From Domibacillus sp. DTU_2020_1001157_1_SI_ALB_TIR_016 (GTDB taxonomy: Bacteria > Bacillota > Bacilli > Bacillales > Domibacillaceae): a stretch of 64,000 bases of DNA. The notes beneath the pieces were generated by a model that saw nothing but the letters and a program-made list of their open reading frames with translations, had not been told where the DNA came from and made no database searches. Shown piece after piece: positions 35,653-42,709 of the stretch. Where the stretch lies: positions 1,426,001 through 1,490,000 of the forward strand of contig NZ_CP135438.1 of the NCBI RefSeq assembly GCF_032341995.1. The letters are read 5' to 3'. Made by a program: the position numbers and the translations under genes. The first letter of the stretch is position 1, and every line of letters begins with the position of its first letter.

Positions 35653-35781
35653 ATGCACTGGCTTCGCTTAATCCCTGTAGTTTTTTTCTCTTTATCGGCT
35701 TTATCGCTATTTACCATTCAAGCCGAGGGAATTCTACATTCTATCCAGGAATTTATCGCTTTTTATAAGCAGGATTCCTGA
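35653..35781 (+). CDS. Single-span membrane microprotein, 42 residues
   Basis: A short gene starting at ATG 35653 with GGAGGGG 6 nt upstream. The first 24 residues are hydrophobic (LIPVVFFSLSALSLF), giving one membrane span, followed by an amphipathic tail (SIQEFIAFYKQD). A terminator follows 10 bp after the stop. Ribosome site, ORF and terminator together make it credible as an expressed gene. No family is recognised. Confidence 0.6.
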   Translation: MHWLRLIPVVFFSLSALSLFTIQAEGILHSIQEFIAFYKQDS

Positions 35782-35791
35782 TTCATTTGAT

Positions 35792-35817
35792 AAAATCCCT
35801 TTAAGGGATTTTTTTTA
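35792..35817 (+). terminator. Terminator after the microprotein gene
   Basis: AATCCCTTTAAGGGATT hairpin followed by TTTTTTTT. Confidence 0.75.
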
Positions 35818-36048
35818 TGTATTCCTTTAGCACTACTCTCCCAAGCAAGAAACAATCTCCTTCTTTCAAAGTAAGTTTTGCATCCTTTCCTCCATTTTTC
35901 CATTTGCTTGTTAATAAACAGTTTATATTATTTTCATTATACTAAATCAATCATTCAAACTAAATTCGTGATATAATTCTCATAGTAAACGCTTACCCAA
36001 ATACCTATCACTAAAGTAAATATTAACTTTTTAAGGGGCTGTTGAACG

Positions 36049-36705
36049 GTGATCATGGATAGTAACCAAGCAAGCATAAAAGAACAAACCATTTTTAGCC
36101 ACACAGGAAATCTTATCCAAACCGAAGATAGAGAAATTAAGGTCATTGCGCGATTTGAGGAACCGCTCATTGTCGTTTTAGGAAATGTATTGAGCGATGA
36201 AGAATGCGCCGAGCTGATCAACTTGTCAAAAGACAATATGCAGCGTTCAAAAATTGGATCTTCACATGAAGTAAATGAAATGAGAACAAGCAGCGGAATG
36301 TTTTTTCAAGGCAATGAAAGCGATATCATTCAAAAAGTTGAAAAAAGACTGTCCTCGATTATGAATATACCCATTGAACATGGAGATGGTCTTCACATTT
36401 TAAAATATACTCCTGGTCAAGAGTACAAAGCGCATTTTGATTTTTTTGCCCCAACAAGTCCTGCAGCGAAAAACAATAGAATCAGTACCCTCGTTTTGTA
36501 TTTAAACGATGTAGAACAGGGCGGAGAAACCTTTTTCCCTAAACTTAATTTTTCTGTTTCTCCACAAAAAGGAATGGCGGTCTACTTTGAATACTTTTAT
36601 AACGATAAAAGCATAAACGAACTTACTTTGCACGGTGGAGCACCCGTTATCAGGGGAGAAAAATGGATTGCTACACAATGGATGAGAAGGCAGAAGTTAA
36701 GATAA
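36049..36705 (+). CDS. Prolyl 4-hydroxylase-like 2OG-Fe(II) oxygenase
   Basis: A cytoplasmic protein of 218 residues, the size of the B. anthracis prolyl 4-hydroxylase. Iron and 2-oxoglutarate site residues are visible: YKAHFDFF (HxD), ELTLHGGAPVIRGEKW (distal His and the Lys that binds 2-oxoglutarate), plus STLVLYLNDVEQGGETFFP typical of the P4H core. It should hydroxylate a proline in a protein or peptide using O2 and 2-oxoglutarate; bacterial targets include collagen-like proteins and EF-Tu. The start is GTG at 36049 with AAGGGG 10 nt upstream, or ATG at 36055. It forms a single unit with a terminator. Confidence 0.9.
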   Translation: MIMDSNQASIKEQTIFSHTGNLIQTEDREIKVIARFEEPLIVVLGNVLSDEECAELINLSKDNMQRSKIGSSHEVNEMRTSSGMFFQGNESDIIQKVEKRLSSIMNIPIEHGDGLHILKYTPGQEYKAHFDFFAPTSPAAKNNRISTLVLYLNDVEQGGETFFPKLNFSVSPQKGMAVYFEYFYNDKSINELTLHGGAPVIRGEKWIATQWMRRQKLR

Positions 36706-36710
36706 AGGGG

Positions 36711-36748
36711 AAAAGCCAAACCTTGATTAATCAAGGTTTGGCTTTTTA
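36711..36748. terminator. Terminator after the oxygenase gene
   Basis: Perfect stem AAGCCAAACCTTGA / TCAAGGTTTGGCTT followed by a T-run. Confidence 0.88.
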
Positions 36749-36766
36749 AATGAATATTCATTCTAC

Positions 36767-36847
36767 TCAATCATCATTGCTGTCGAAGAAATCAAAAGAG
36801 TCTTCTTGATCCACCAGAACCCTCTGATTCGTAATCTTCATTTTCAT
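36767..36847 (-). CDS. Possible microprotein, 26 residues
   Basis: ATG at 36847 is preceded by AAAGGAG with a 7-nt gap; the peptide ends acidic (DSFDFFDSNDD). A second overlapping frame (36792-36887) encodes MDEIGDLFEKELGYENEDYE-, which looks more protein-like but has no ribosome site. Only one can be real, and either may be a relic. Confidence 0.3.
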   Translation of the reverse strand: MKMKITNQRVLVDQEDSFDFFDSNDD

Positions 36848-36916
36848 ACCCCAGCTCCTTTTCAAAGAGGTCGCCTATTTCATCCATTAACAGAAGCGAT
36901 TTAAGGATCAGGGGAT

Positions 36917-36952
36917 AAAAAAGCCGCATCCGTAATAGGATTGATGCGGCTT
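36917..36952 (-). terminator. Terminator overlapping the stop of the HD-GYP gene
   Basis: Stem AAGCCGCATC / GATGCGGCTT followed on the minus strand by TTTTTTATCC. Confidence 0.8.
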
Positions 36953-38033
36953 AAATTATATACTTTTTTGAAAAACTAGGCTCTTTCTTCTCAAATATCC
37001 CCATTCCCTCTCTTTCCAAAATGGCTAGAAACGCTTTTGCAGTTTGAGGATCGAACTGACTCCCTATATTCTTCTCAATCTCACCCATTACATAGTTTAA
37101 ATTCATGATTGGTTTATAGACTCGCTTTGTTGTCATGGCATCAAAAGAATCTGCGACAGCCAAAATACGCGCTGCCAAGGGGATCTCTTCTTTTTTCAAA
37201 CCGTGGGGATACCCATTTCCATCGTATCGCTCATGATGATACAACACCATGTCGAGAACACCGTTTCTTTTGAAATCGGAAATATGCTTTAATGTTTCGT
37301 ATCCTATTGTTGGGTGAAGTTTAATAAATTCAAATTCATCATCGGTTAATCTTGAAGGCTTTAATAAAACAACTTCTGGAACATCAATTTTGCCAATGTC
37401 ATGGAGCAAGCCCCCGATATAAATTGCCTCACACTGTTTTTTAGGTAATTCCATTTCCCGTGCAATTTTTAAGGCATAGTCCGCTACTTTTTCGGAATGG
37501 TTTGCTGTATATGAATCCCGTGAATCCAAAGACTTAGCCAGAGTAAAAACCAGCTCAGCCTGATGGTGCTTTATTTCATAATATTTTTTTATAACCTCAG
37601 ATGAAATAAACGTTACAGCTAAATAAACACAAAGGCGAACCAAAACAGCTGTAATATTGACAAACTCGTCATTTAAAAAAGTACGAGTAAAAACTACAGA
37701 GCAACAAGAAAAGAATATAAAAAGTCGTGATTTCTCTGAAAAACCAAGCCCTAAAAAAATAACAGTTAAAATATATAAAGACTTAAAATCACTTATCCAA
37801 TTTGTAATTAGTATAGTGACACAAAAAGATACCGAAAAAAGAAGACGAAAAAACAGCAGATTATCCAATGAAGGTATTCTTCCACCCAACAAATTACACA
37901 ATTGAGTGTATTTTAATTCCAAATCATCACACCTTAATGTTTTCTTATAAAGTAATATTTTCCTTGATAACCTTATAATAGATTTCTTTAAAAACAAAGG
38001 GTTCATTATAATGTAAACGATTTTAGTTTTCAT
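36951..38033 (-). CDS. Membrane HD-GYP domain phosphodiesterase-like protein
   Basis: A protein of 360 residues. Residues about 60-150 form three to four membrane spans with no obvious sensor motif, followed by an HD-GYP domain: HSEKVADYALKIA, GGLLHDIGKIDVPE (the HD pair), HPTIGYETLKHI, HHERYDGNGYPHGL (the GYP motif) and DSFDAMTTKRVYK. Such proteins hydrolyse cyclic di-GMP or related dinucleotides. The ATG at 38033 overlaps the TGA of the preceding small gene by one base, so translation is probably coupled. A terminator overlaps its end. The GYP motif is intact, so activity is likely. Confidence 0.88.
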   Translation of the reverse strand: MKTKIVYIIMNPLFLKKSIIRLSRKILLYKKTLRCDDLELKYTQLCNLLGGRIPSLDNLLFFRLLFSVSFCVTILITNWISDFKSLYILTVIFLGLGFSEKSRLFIFFSCCSVVFTRTFLNDEFVNITAVLVRLCVYLAVTFISSEVIKKYYEIKHHQAELVFTLAKSLDSRDSYTANHSEKVADYALKIAREMELPKKQCEAIYIGGLLHDIGKIDVPEVVLLKPSRLTDDEFEFIKLHPTIGYETLKHISDFKRNGVLDMVLYHHERYDGNGYPHGLKKEEIPLAARILAVADSFDAMTTKRVYKPIMNLNYVMGEIEKNIGSQFDPQTAKAFLAILEREGMGIFEKKEPSFSKKYII

Positions 38034-38272
38034 CAAATCTCGACATATGCCATTAAATGTTCAATAGTTAACTTAGTTCTCTTTCCATTTGGGAAGAGTT
38101 TAACCTTGAATGAGTCACCATTTTTCAGATAATATAAAGTACAATAACAAGCTGGCACAGAAGAATTTACGCCAGCTTTATTTCGGGTAGTTCTATGAAT
38201 ATTATGAGGACATCTTAAACCTTGCTTTTGTTTGTTGTCTCCGTTATGCACTTGCCTTTCGAGGGAAGCCAA
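38033..38272 (-). CDS. Small protein translationally coupled to the HD-GYP gene
   Basis: A 79-codon frame with TTG start at 38272 and stop overlapping the HD-GYP start. The C-terminal half (YLKNGDSFKVKLFPNGKR, then EHLMAYVEI) looks like a beta-rich domain. The N-terminal half has CPHNIHRTTRNKAG and two more Cys. No family is recognised and no ribosome site precedes the TTG; GTG at 38254 is another possible start. Coupling suggests it works with or regulates the phosphodiesterase (inference). Confidence 0.5.
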   Translation of the reverse strand: MASLERQVHNGDNKQKQGLRCPHNIHRTTRNKAGVNSSVPACYCTLYYLKNGDSFKVKLFPNGKRTKLTIEHLMAYVEI

Positions 38273-38274
38273 AC

Positions 38275-38436
38275 CTATAAAGGCTGCACTACATTCAAAG
38301 TAAAATGCTCCATCAGAATCTTTAATTTAGGTGGAGAAGTCCGAGGATCATATTTGTCAGTCTTTATTTTTTCATCATTAATGGACTGATAGTGTAATAA
38401 GAGGTTATTTCGAAGAGGCTGTGTCTCACTATGCAT
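38275..38436 (-). CDS. Possible small ORF at the head of the HD-GYP operon, 53 residues
   Basis: ATG at 38436 to TAG at 38275, ending 3 bp before the next start. The peptide (NLLLHYQSINDEKIKTDKY, then KLKILMEHFTLNVVQ) has coding-like composition but no ribosome site. It may instead be the first part of a longer gene that is now frameshifted into the 79-codon frame. Confidence 0.35.
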   Translation of the reverse strand: MHSETQPLRNNLLLHYQSINDEKIKTDKYDPRTSPPKLKILMEHFTLNVVQPL

Positions 38437-38730
38437 TAAATGCTGTTTTGATTTTTTAATGTATTTGAATTTTGCACATTGTTATTTTTGTTAAAACAAG
38501 CGTTTTATTTATTCTGTAATAAATTCAACTTCATACTTTTCTTCAAAAACACGGTTTTATCTTATTGTGTATTAAAAGAAACAGCTTGCCCTGGCATGTC
38601 TTTATATCCTGTCGAATTCGTATTATCACCTTTTGTTTTCTTAAAAATAAAACTTTTTGTTATTATATGGTCATTTATACAGGCTTTCCTTAAACCCCTC
38701 CATACTATGTAAAAGTGGGAGGTGATAATC
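38437..38730. other. Intergenic region before the YjcZ gene
   Basis: AT-rich, with no gene supported. It contains the ribosome site GGGAGGTGAT of the YjcZ-type gene at its end. Confidence 0.4.
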
Positions 38731-38856
38731 GTGAGCTGTGAAAACAATGGTGGGTACGGATCTGGCTTTGCACTAATTGTTGTTTTGTTTATTCTTTTAA
38801 TCATTATCGGTGTCTCTTATGTTGGAGGCGAATATGGTGGTGGCGGATACTGCTAA
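38731..38856 (+). CDS. YjcZ-family sporulation microprotein
   Basis: 41 residues, GTG start at 38731 with GGGAGGTGAT just upstream. It has a Gly/Tyr/Cys-rich head ([12 protein letters not shown]), one hydrophobic span ([19 protein letters not shown]) and a Gly-rich end ([10 protein letters not shown]). This layout is the mark of the YjcZ/SscA group of small spore-associated proteins, which often occur in several copies per Bacillus genome. Expression late in sporulation is expected from the family. Confidence 0.8.
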   Translation: MSCENNGGYGSGFALIVVLFILLIIIGVSYVGGEYGGGGYC

Positions 38857-39534
38857 GTGTCCAACACTGGCCTGTAAAACATTTTTGAGTTAGTCGAGCT
38901 TTTCAGCTGTTCCCCCGCTTCCTTCTTTAGCTCCCTATTTGATATACAGTTGACTGTATTAAATAATACAGTCTTTTTTTGTTCAAATTTTTTTATAGAT
39001 AGTGATAAGTCGGTTCATTCTTATAAGAGCCTTAACTCACTGCCTTTCCTTCAGTCAGATTCCTCGCCAGGCTGCTTTTATGAAAATGCCCACCACTTCT
39101 TTGCTTCATGCAGCCAGATGTCAGCTAAGGATAACCATTAATCATTTCTTACTCAGTAAACCCTTGTTTAAGGTCACGCTCATATTGCTGCTTATTGGGT
39201 CTCGTCAGGCATAGGGCATTTTTTTTCATTCACTGTTTTTCGAAAAGCGACAAGTATTATCTTGGCCCGCTTTTTTTACTTAGACCAGCCTTTTTGATTC
39301 AAACTTTCCTTTACAATAAGCTTGTATTTTTTCTGGTGTTCATTGCTGTTTAGCGGCTGCTCCGCGACATGGCTATTTTTGTTTACCTCTCTCCAAGCCT
39401 AATCACGGTTTTCCTTCTCAAAACACGCTATTTTAGTTCTCATTTTCCACATACAAAATCGTTTATTTTTCACTAAACTGGGTATTTTAATTTTGATAAA
39501 ATCACAATATTTATCTTGTGGAGGTTTTCTTTAT
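38857..39534. other. Gene-free stretch with a terminator
   Basis: 38952-38980 is a terminator (GACTGTATT / AATACAGTC then TTTTTTT), probably for the YjcZ gene. Frames at 38950-39214 lack ribosome sites. Nothing else is supported. Confidence 0.5.
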
Positions 39535-39705
39535 ATGTCTTCGAACGAATTGACTTTGTGGATATTTCTAACGATTTTAGAACTTATTCTTATTTATCCA
39601 ATCATTTTCAGGCTAATAAAATCTGAAAGGTTTTCAACACTTCAATATAAACAGTCACAAAAGATTAACCCTAAACCTAAAAAGAAAGATACATACTTTA
39701 ATTAA
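39535..39705 (+). CDS. Small single-span membrane protein, 56 residues
   Basis: ATG at 39535 with TGGAGG 11 nt upstream. One membrane span (WIFLTILELILIYPIIFRLI) is followed by a basic tail (KINPKPKKKD). A short terminator (AGCGCT-TCTG-GCGCT with T-rich tail, 39707-39731) follows at once. No family is recognised. Confidence 0.55.
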   Translation: MSSNELTLWIFLTILELILIYPIIFRLIKSERFSTLQYKQSQKINPKPKKKDTYFN

Positions 39706-39730
39706 AGCGCTTCTGGCGCTTTCTTCCTTT

Positions 39731-39982
39731 TTATAAAACCTCCTGAACTTGTCCAATATACTTGCCATGTAAAAACGCTGATTTTCCCATTTGATAACCC
39801 ATAAAGCTATACAGCCAGACCCACGCGGGGTGTTTTTTTACCGCCAGCACATCCACTTTTGCTTTTTTCATTATTAAAGAATAATTAGTACGATCAAGCA
39901 ATCCCCCCTGTGGTACATGCTTGATAGCCCGGGAGCATTGCTTCTGGGTTTTATTGAATTCCCCACCGTTTCTTCTTCGCAT
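39731..39982 (-). CDS. Hypothetical protein, phage-like, 83 residues
   Basis: The frame overlaps the preceding gene by 32 bp. It ends in AWVWLYSFMGYQMGKSAF and KYIGQVQEVL. No ribosome site supports the ATG at 39982, and MKKAKVD at 39871 is another possible start. A decayed copy of its end lies at 34321-34420. No function is assigned. The tight overlaps with its two upstream genes resemble a phage or mobile-element gene string. Confidence 0.45.
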   Translation of the reverse strand: MRRRNGGEFNKTQKQCSRAIKHVPQGGLLDRTNYSLIMKKAKVDVLAVKKHPAWVWLYSFMGYQMGKSAFLHGKYIGQVQEVL

Positions 39983-40244
39983 CCAGCACTCCCTGTGTTA
40001 AATCCTCATACTTCGCTAAAATATGCTCATCGTTTAACCCTTTTGCAACAAACTTTTCGTACTGGACTTTACTCAAATTCCCTTTTGAATTGACCGGGCG
40101 TTTCCTTCTTGAAGAAAACCTGTTACCTACCCGTTTATCAGCTTCTCTTACATATGCGGGGCGTTTCGCTTCAAATTTCCTGCAATATGCTTCTACTTCT
40201 TCTGGGGTCCATTGTTGTTTAATTACTGCTCTACGGTATGCCAT
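39951..40244 (-). CDS. Hypothetical protein, phage-like, 97 residues
   Basis: Start ATG at 40244 (GGGGGA 9 nt upstream), overlapping the previous gene by 22 bp. Basic and helical (WTPEEVEAYCRKFEAKRPAY, then RFSSRRKRPVNSKG). No family is recognised. Gene overlap on both sides suggests coupled translation. Confidence 0.5.
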   Translation of the reverse strand: MAYRRAVIKQQWTPEEVEAYCRKFEAKRPAYVREADKRVGNRFSSRRKRPVNSKGNLSKVQYEKFVAKGLNDEHILAKYEDLTQGVLDAKKKRWGIQ

Positions 40245-40543
40245 TTCTGCTTTTCCCCCGTCAGTTCTTTGAACCATTCTTTGTCACCTGTTTTTAAAGC
40301 TAGGTCAACCAATGTTGATTTATCTTGGTGCTTGTCCCAAAAATCACCGATCGGTTCTAGCTGCTCTTCTGTGAAGATACCTGGTGATGGTTTTTTTAAA
40401 AGGTATTTATTGTCCTTAATCCAAATCACTTTTGTTAACTCAACTCGTTTACTGTGCCAGCTAAAATTAATGATGTTGCTTACATATCCAACGGCTGTCA
40501 TACCACCAATTTTGACTGCTTTCCAATCTCCAATGTTTAACAA
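40223..40543 (-). CDS. Hypothetical protein, phage-like, 106 residues
   Basis: TTG start at 40543 with GGAGGTG 6 nt upstream. Beginning LNIGDWKAVKIGGMTAVGYV with a beta-rich first half (RVELTKVIWIKDNKYLL) and a helical, charged second half. First gene of the three-gene overlapping string. No family is recognised. Confidence 0.5.
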   Translation of the reverse strand: MLNIGDWKAVKIGGMTAVGYVSNIINFSWHSKRVELTKVIWIKDNKYLLKKPSPGIFTEEQLEPIGDFWDKHQDKSTLVDLALKTGDKEWFKELTGEKQKWHTVEQ

Positions 40544-41465
40544 AGCTTTCACCTCCAGTTTTCTTACTTTCTTTATTTCTCTTTTTATCTGAATTTATTC
40601 ATTCTAAAACACAAACATATGATAATATCTTCTTAAGCTGGTGCTGATTTATGTTCACAAACCCACATATAACGTTCGCAGTGAATTCTCGCTTCCAAAT
40701 TTCGCACTCCAAAACATACATATTCTTAACTGGTAACATCATCGTGATTTGTTGCCAGAAGTGTCTGAATTAAAGTGGATCAGCAAGCGTGACTCTTTGG
40801 AATACGAAACTTACAGATGGGATAAGAAGAGGGGTGCTCCTCTCCAACTAGCCCAATAGCGCTGTCTTGCCTGTCTTTCACTTCGTGTAGCACTCCTTCT
40901 CCCTAATTCGGCAGCTGATTTTTCTTTTTACACTTACTTGTATATTTGTATATATGTTAACTCTCCATTGTATACACCTTTAGATGCAACTTTTAGACGT
41001 CTTTTTAGGTAACAAGCTCCTTTCTAAATAAATAATTTCTCTTTAATTCCGTAATAGACTTCCATTTAATTTTAAATTTTGTATAATTGGCTTAATCTTA
41101 AGAAAAAGGATTTAAATAATGATACAAGCGTTTTGTTTGAGTGACGTTTTAAACAATCCTTCCATTTTAACTGCTCCCTTCATTCGTTAATCCAATTATA
41201 CAGAACGTATGTTTTTTGTTACAAATAAAAAACAAACATGTTTTCGTGTTTTTATTTGCGCCCAATTAATACATGTAATGAAGCAGGAATGAAAACAAAG
41301 GAACCCCCGAGAATTGCCTCGAGGGAGTGGAAAAGACAAGAAAAAATAGATTTTTGTTCTGTCACTAATTTAATTTCTCCTAAACAAGTGTAAATCGAAA
41401 TACTTTTCGCATTCATTTATTCTTTATGAAAGGTTACCGGACTATCCGACAGCCATTTTTAAGTT
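40544..41465. other. Gene-free stretch of 920 bp
   Basis: A coding-like fragment at about 40749-40859 (plus strand, ELKWISKRDSLEYETYRWD) has no start signal and may be a relic. A hairpin at 41304-41326 (CCCCCGAG / CTCGAGGG) could be the ymaF terminator. The rest is AT-rich with no supported feature. Confidence 0.4.
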
Positions 41466-41846
41466 TTAAACGCTAGTATTGCCACTATACCTGTGAGAAT
41501 GGGGATAAGAACCATTAACAGTTGTTACTCCTCGGAAAGTATGATAATGTCTGCCATCAGGCAAGGGAATAGCTGGGCCAGTTACCCCTCGGACTTCATG
41601 TTCATGCCCATCATCAAATGAAGTCACTGTTAAGTATCGATGAGTATGAGGGACGCCAGTAGGAGCTGGTGCCGTTATTCCAGCATATTGATGACGATGT
41701 CCAGCATCAAAAGAGGTTAATCCTGAAAAATGATGGGTATGAACGGGCTGCCCATTCCATGTTGTAATATACAAATGATGAGAATGATGAGAATCTGAAT
41801 TTGGATCGTCTGAATCAATTATCAATCCAGTTACCGGTATCTCCAT
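41466..41846 (-). CDS. ymaF: YmaF-family histidine-rich protein
   Basis: About 126 residues built of repeated His-rich strands: PVHTHHFSGLTSFDAGHRHQ, GVPHTHRYLTVTSFDDGHEH, DGRHYHTFRGVTTV and YPHSHRYSG. This matches B. subtilis YmaF, a protein of unknown function; the His pattern suggests metal binding. The start at 41846 (MEIPVTG) is preferred since AGGTGG lies 12 nt before it; the in-frame ATG at 41882 has no ribosome site. It lies in the same stretch as a DUF1259 relic and a MnxG-type copper oxidase, all on one strand. Confidence 0.82.
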   Translation of the reverse strand: MEIPVTGLIIDSDDPNSDSHHSHHLYITTWNGQPVHTHHFSGLTSFDAGHRHQYAGITAPAPTGVPHTHRYLTVTSFDDGHEHEVRGVTGPAIPLPDGRHYHTFRGVTTVNGSYPHSHRYSGNTSV

Positions 41847-42132
41847 ATATGTTTTTACCACCTTTCCTATCGCTTTTTCCATGTTATGAACGCAAAGTTT
41901 ATAAATTCCTGTATCTTAAGATAAATGAGAAGAAGTAGGTGATTTTTCATACTAATACGCGGTAAAAGAGTATACTCTATAGATGTTATTTCAGTTCCCT
42001 TCAAAATTTTTGTTCATAAAGGAACTTAAATATAGGGTTTTGAGTAGCTTTGATTTATGTATATTTTGTTCCTTAGTAAATGGAGCAGCTAGAAGAAGTT
42101 GCCCTCTTTAAAAGAGGGCGCATATTGCAGGT

Positions 42133-42524
42133 TTATTTCAATAAGCCTGCTTCTCTTGCCGCGTCATAACTATCTTCAGCAAATGCAACAGGATCGCCAA
42201 CATCTTCCCAGTGCATGTACATTAAGCGTGGGTTGTCAAAAGCCAGTGGTTGTGAACCGCTGTGACAGTAATTCCTCTACGTCGTAATGCAGTCATAAAT
42301 CGGTTAATTTCTGATTGAAGGATGACGGTTTCTCCTAGATTAAGAGTCTTTCCACCAATGTTATTTTCGAATGATAGGGCAAATGGAAGTACCAGAGGAG
42401 AGCGGGTGCGGCGGCCTAAAATGGTTGCGTCTATATTTCGAAGACGTTGTACCACACAGACGGGAGTTGAGGTGATAACCTGGCCTCCAATTATATCAGC
42501 GAGCCGTTGACAAGGTAGTGACAT
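42133..42524 (-). pseudogene. DUF1259-type gene with a single frameshift
   Basis: From ATG 42524 (AGGAGGAACAATC upstream) the frame reads through LADIIGGQ, LNLGETVILQSEINRFMTAL and TVTAVHNHWL, typical of DUF1259. It then hits a stop soon after the CTTTTG run at about 42238-42241. Reading one base out of phase continues the family: DNPRLMYIHWEDVGDP-like sequence (here LMYMHWEDVGDPVAFAED) to TAA at 42133. One missing T explains both. It is either a true inactivating mutation or a sequencing error. The function of DUF1259 is unknown. Confidence 0.75.
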
Positions 42525-42647
42525 GATTGTTCCTCCTTTCTACTTATTCGTTATAGTCTATGTAAAAAGTAAAAGATTTGTATAGGTTTATGTAGAAAGA
42601 TAAAAATTAAGAGAATACTAGTTTCCTGATTTTAGCCGGAAGCAATC

Positions 42648-42684
42648 AAAAGCAGCTGCCATGAGATAGCAGCTGCTTTTTTCA
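42648..42684. terminator. Terminator downstream of mnxG
   Basis: Stem AAAGCAGCTGC / GCAGCTGCTTTT with T-run, about 30 bp past the mnxG stop. Confidence 0.8.
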
Positions 42685-42709
42685 TTTCCTTGTTTTGATG
42701 GTTCACGTG

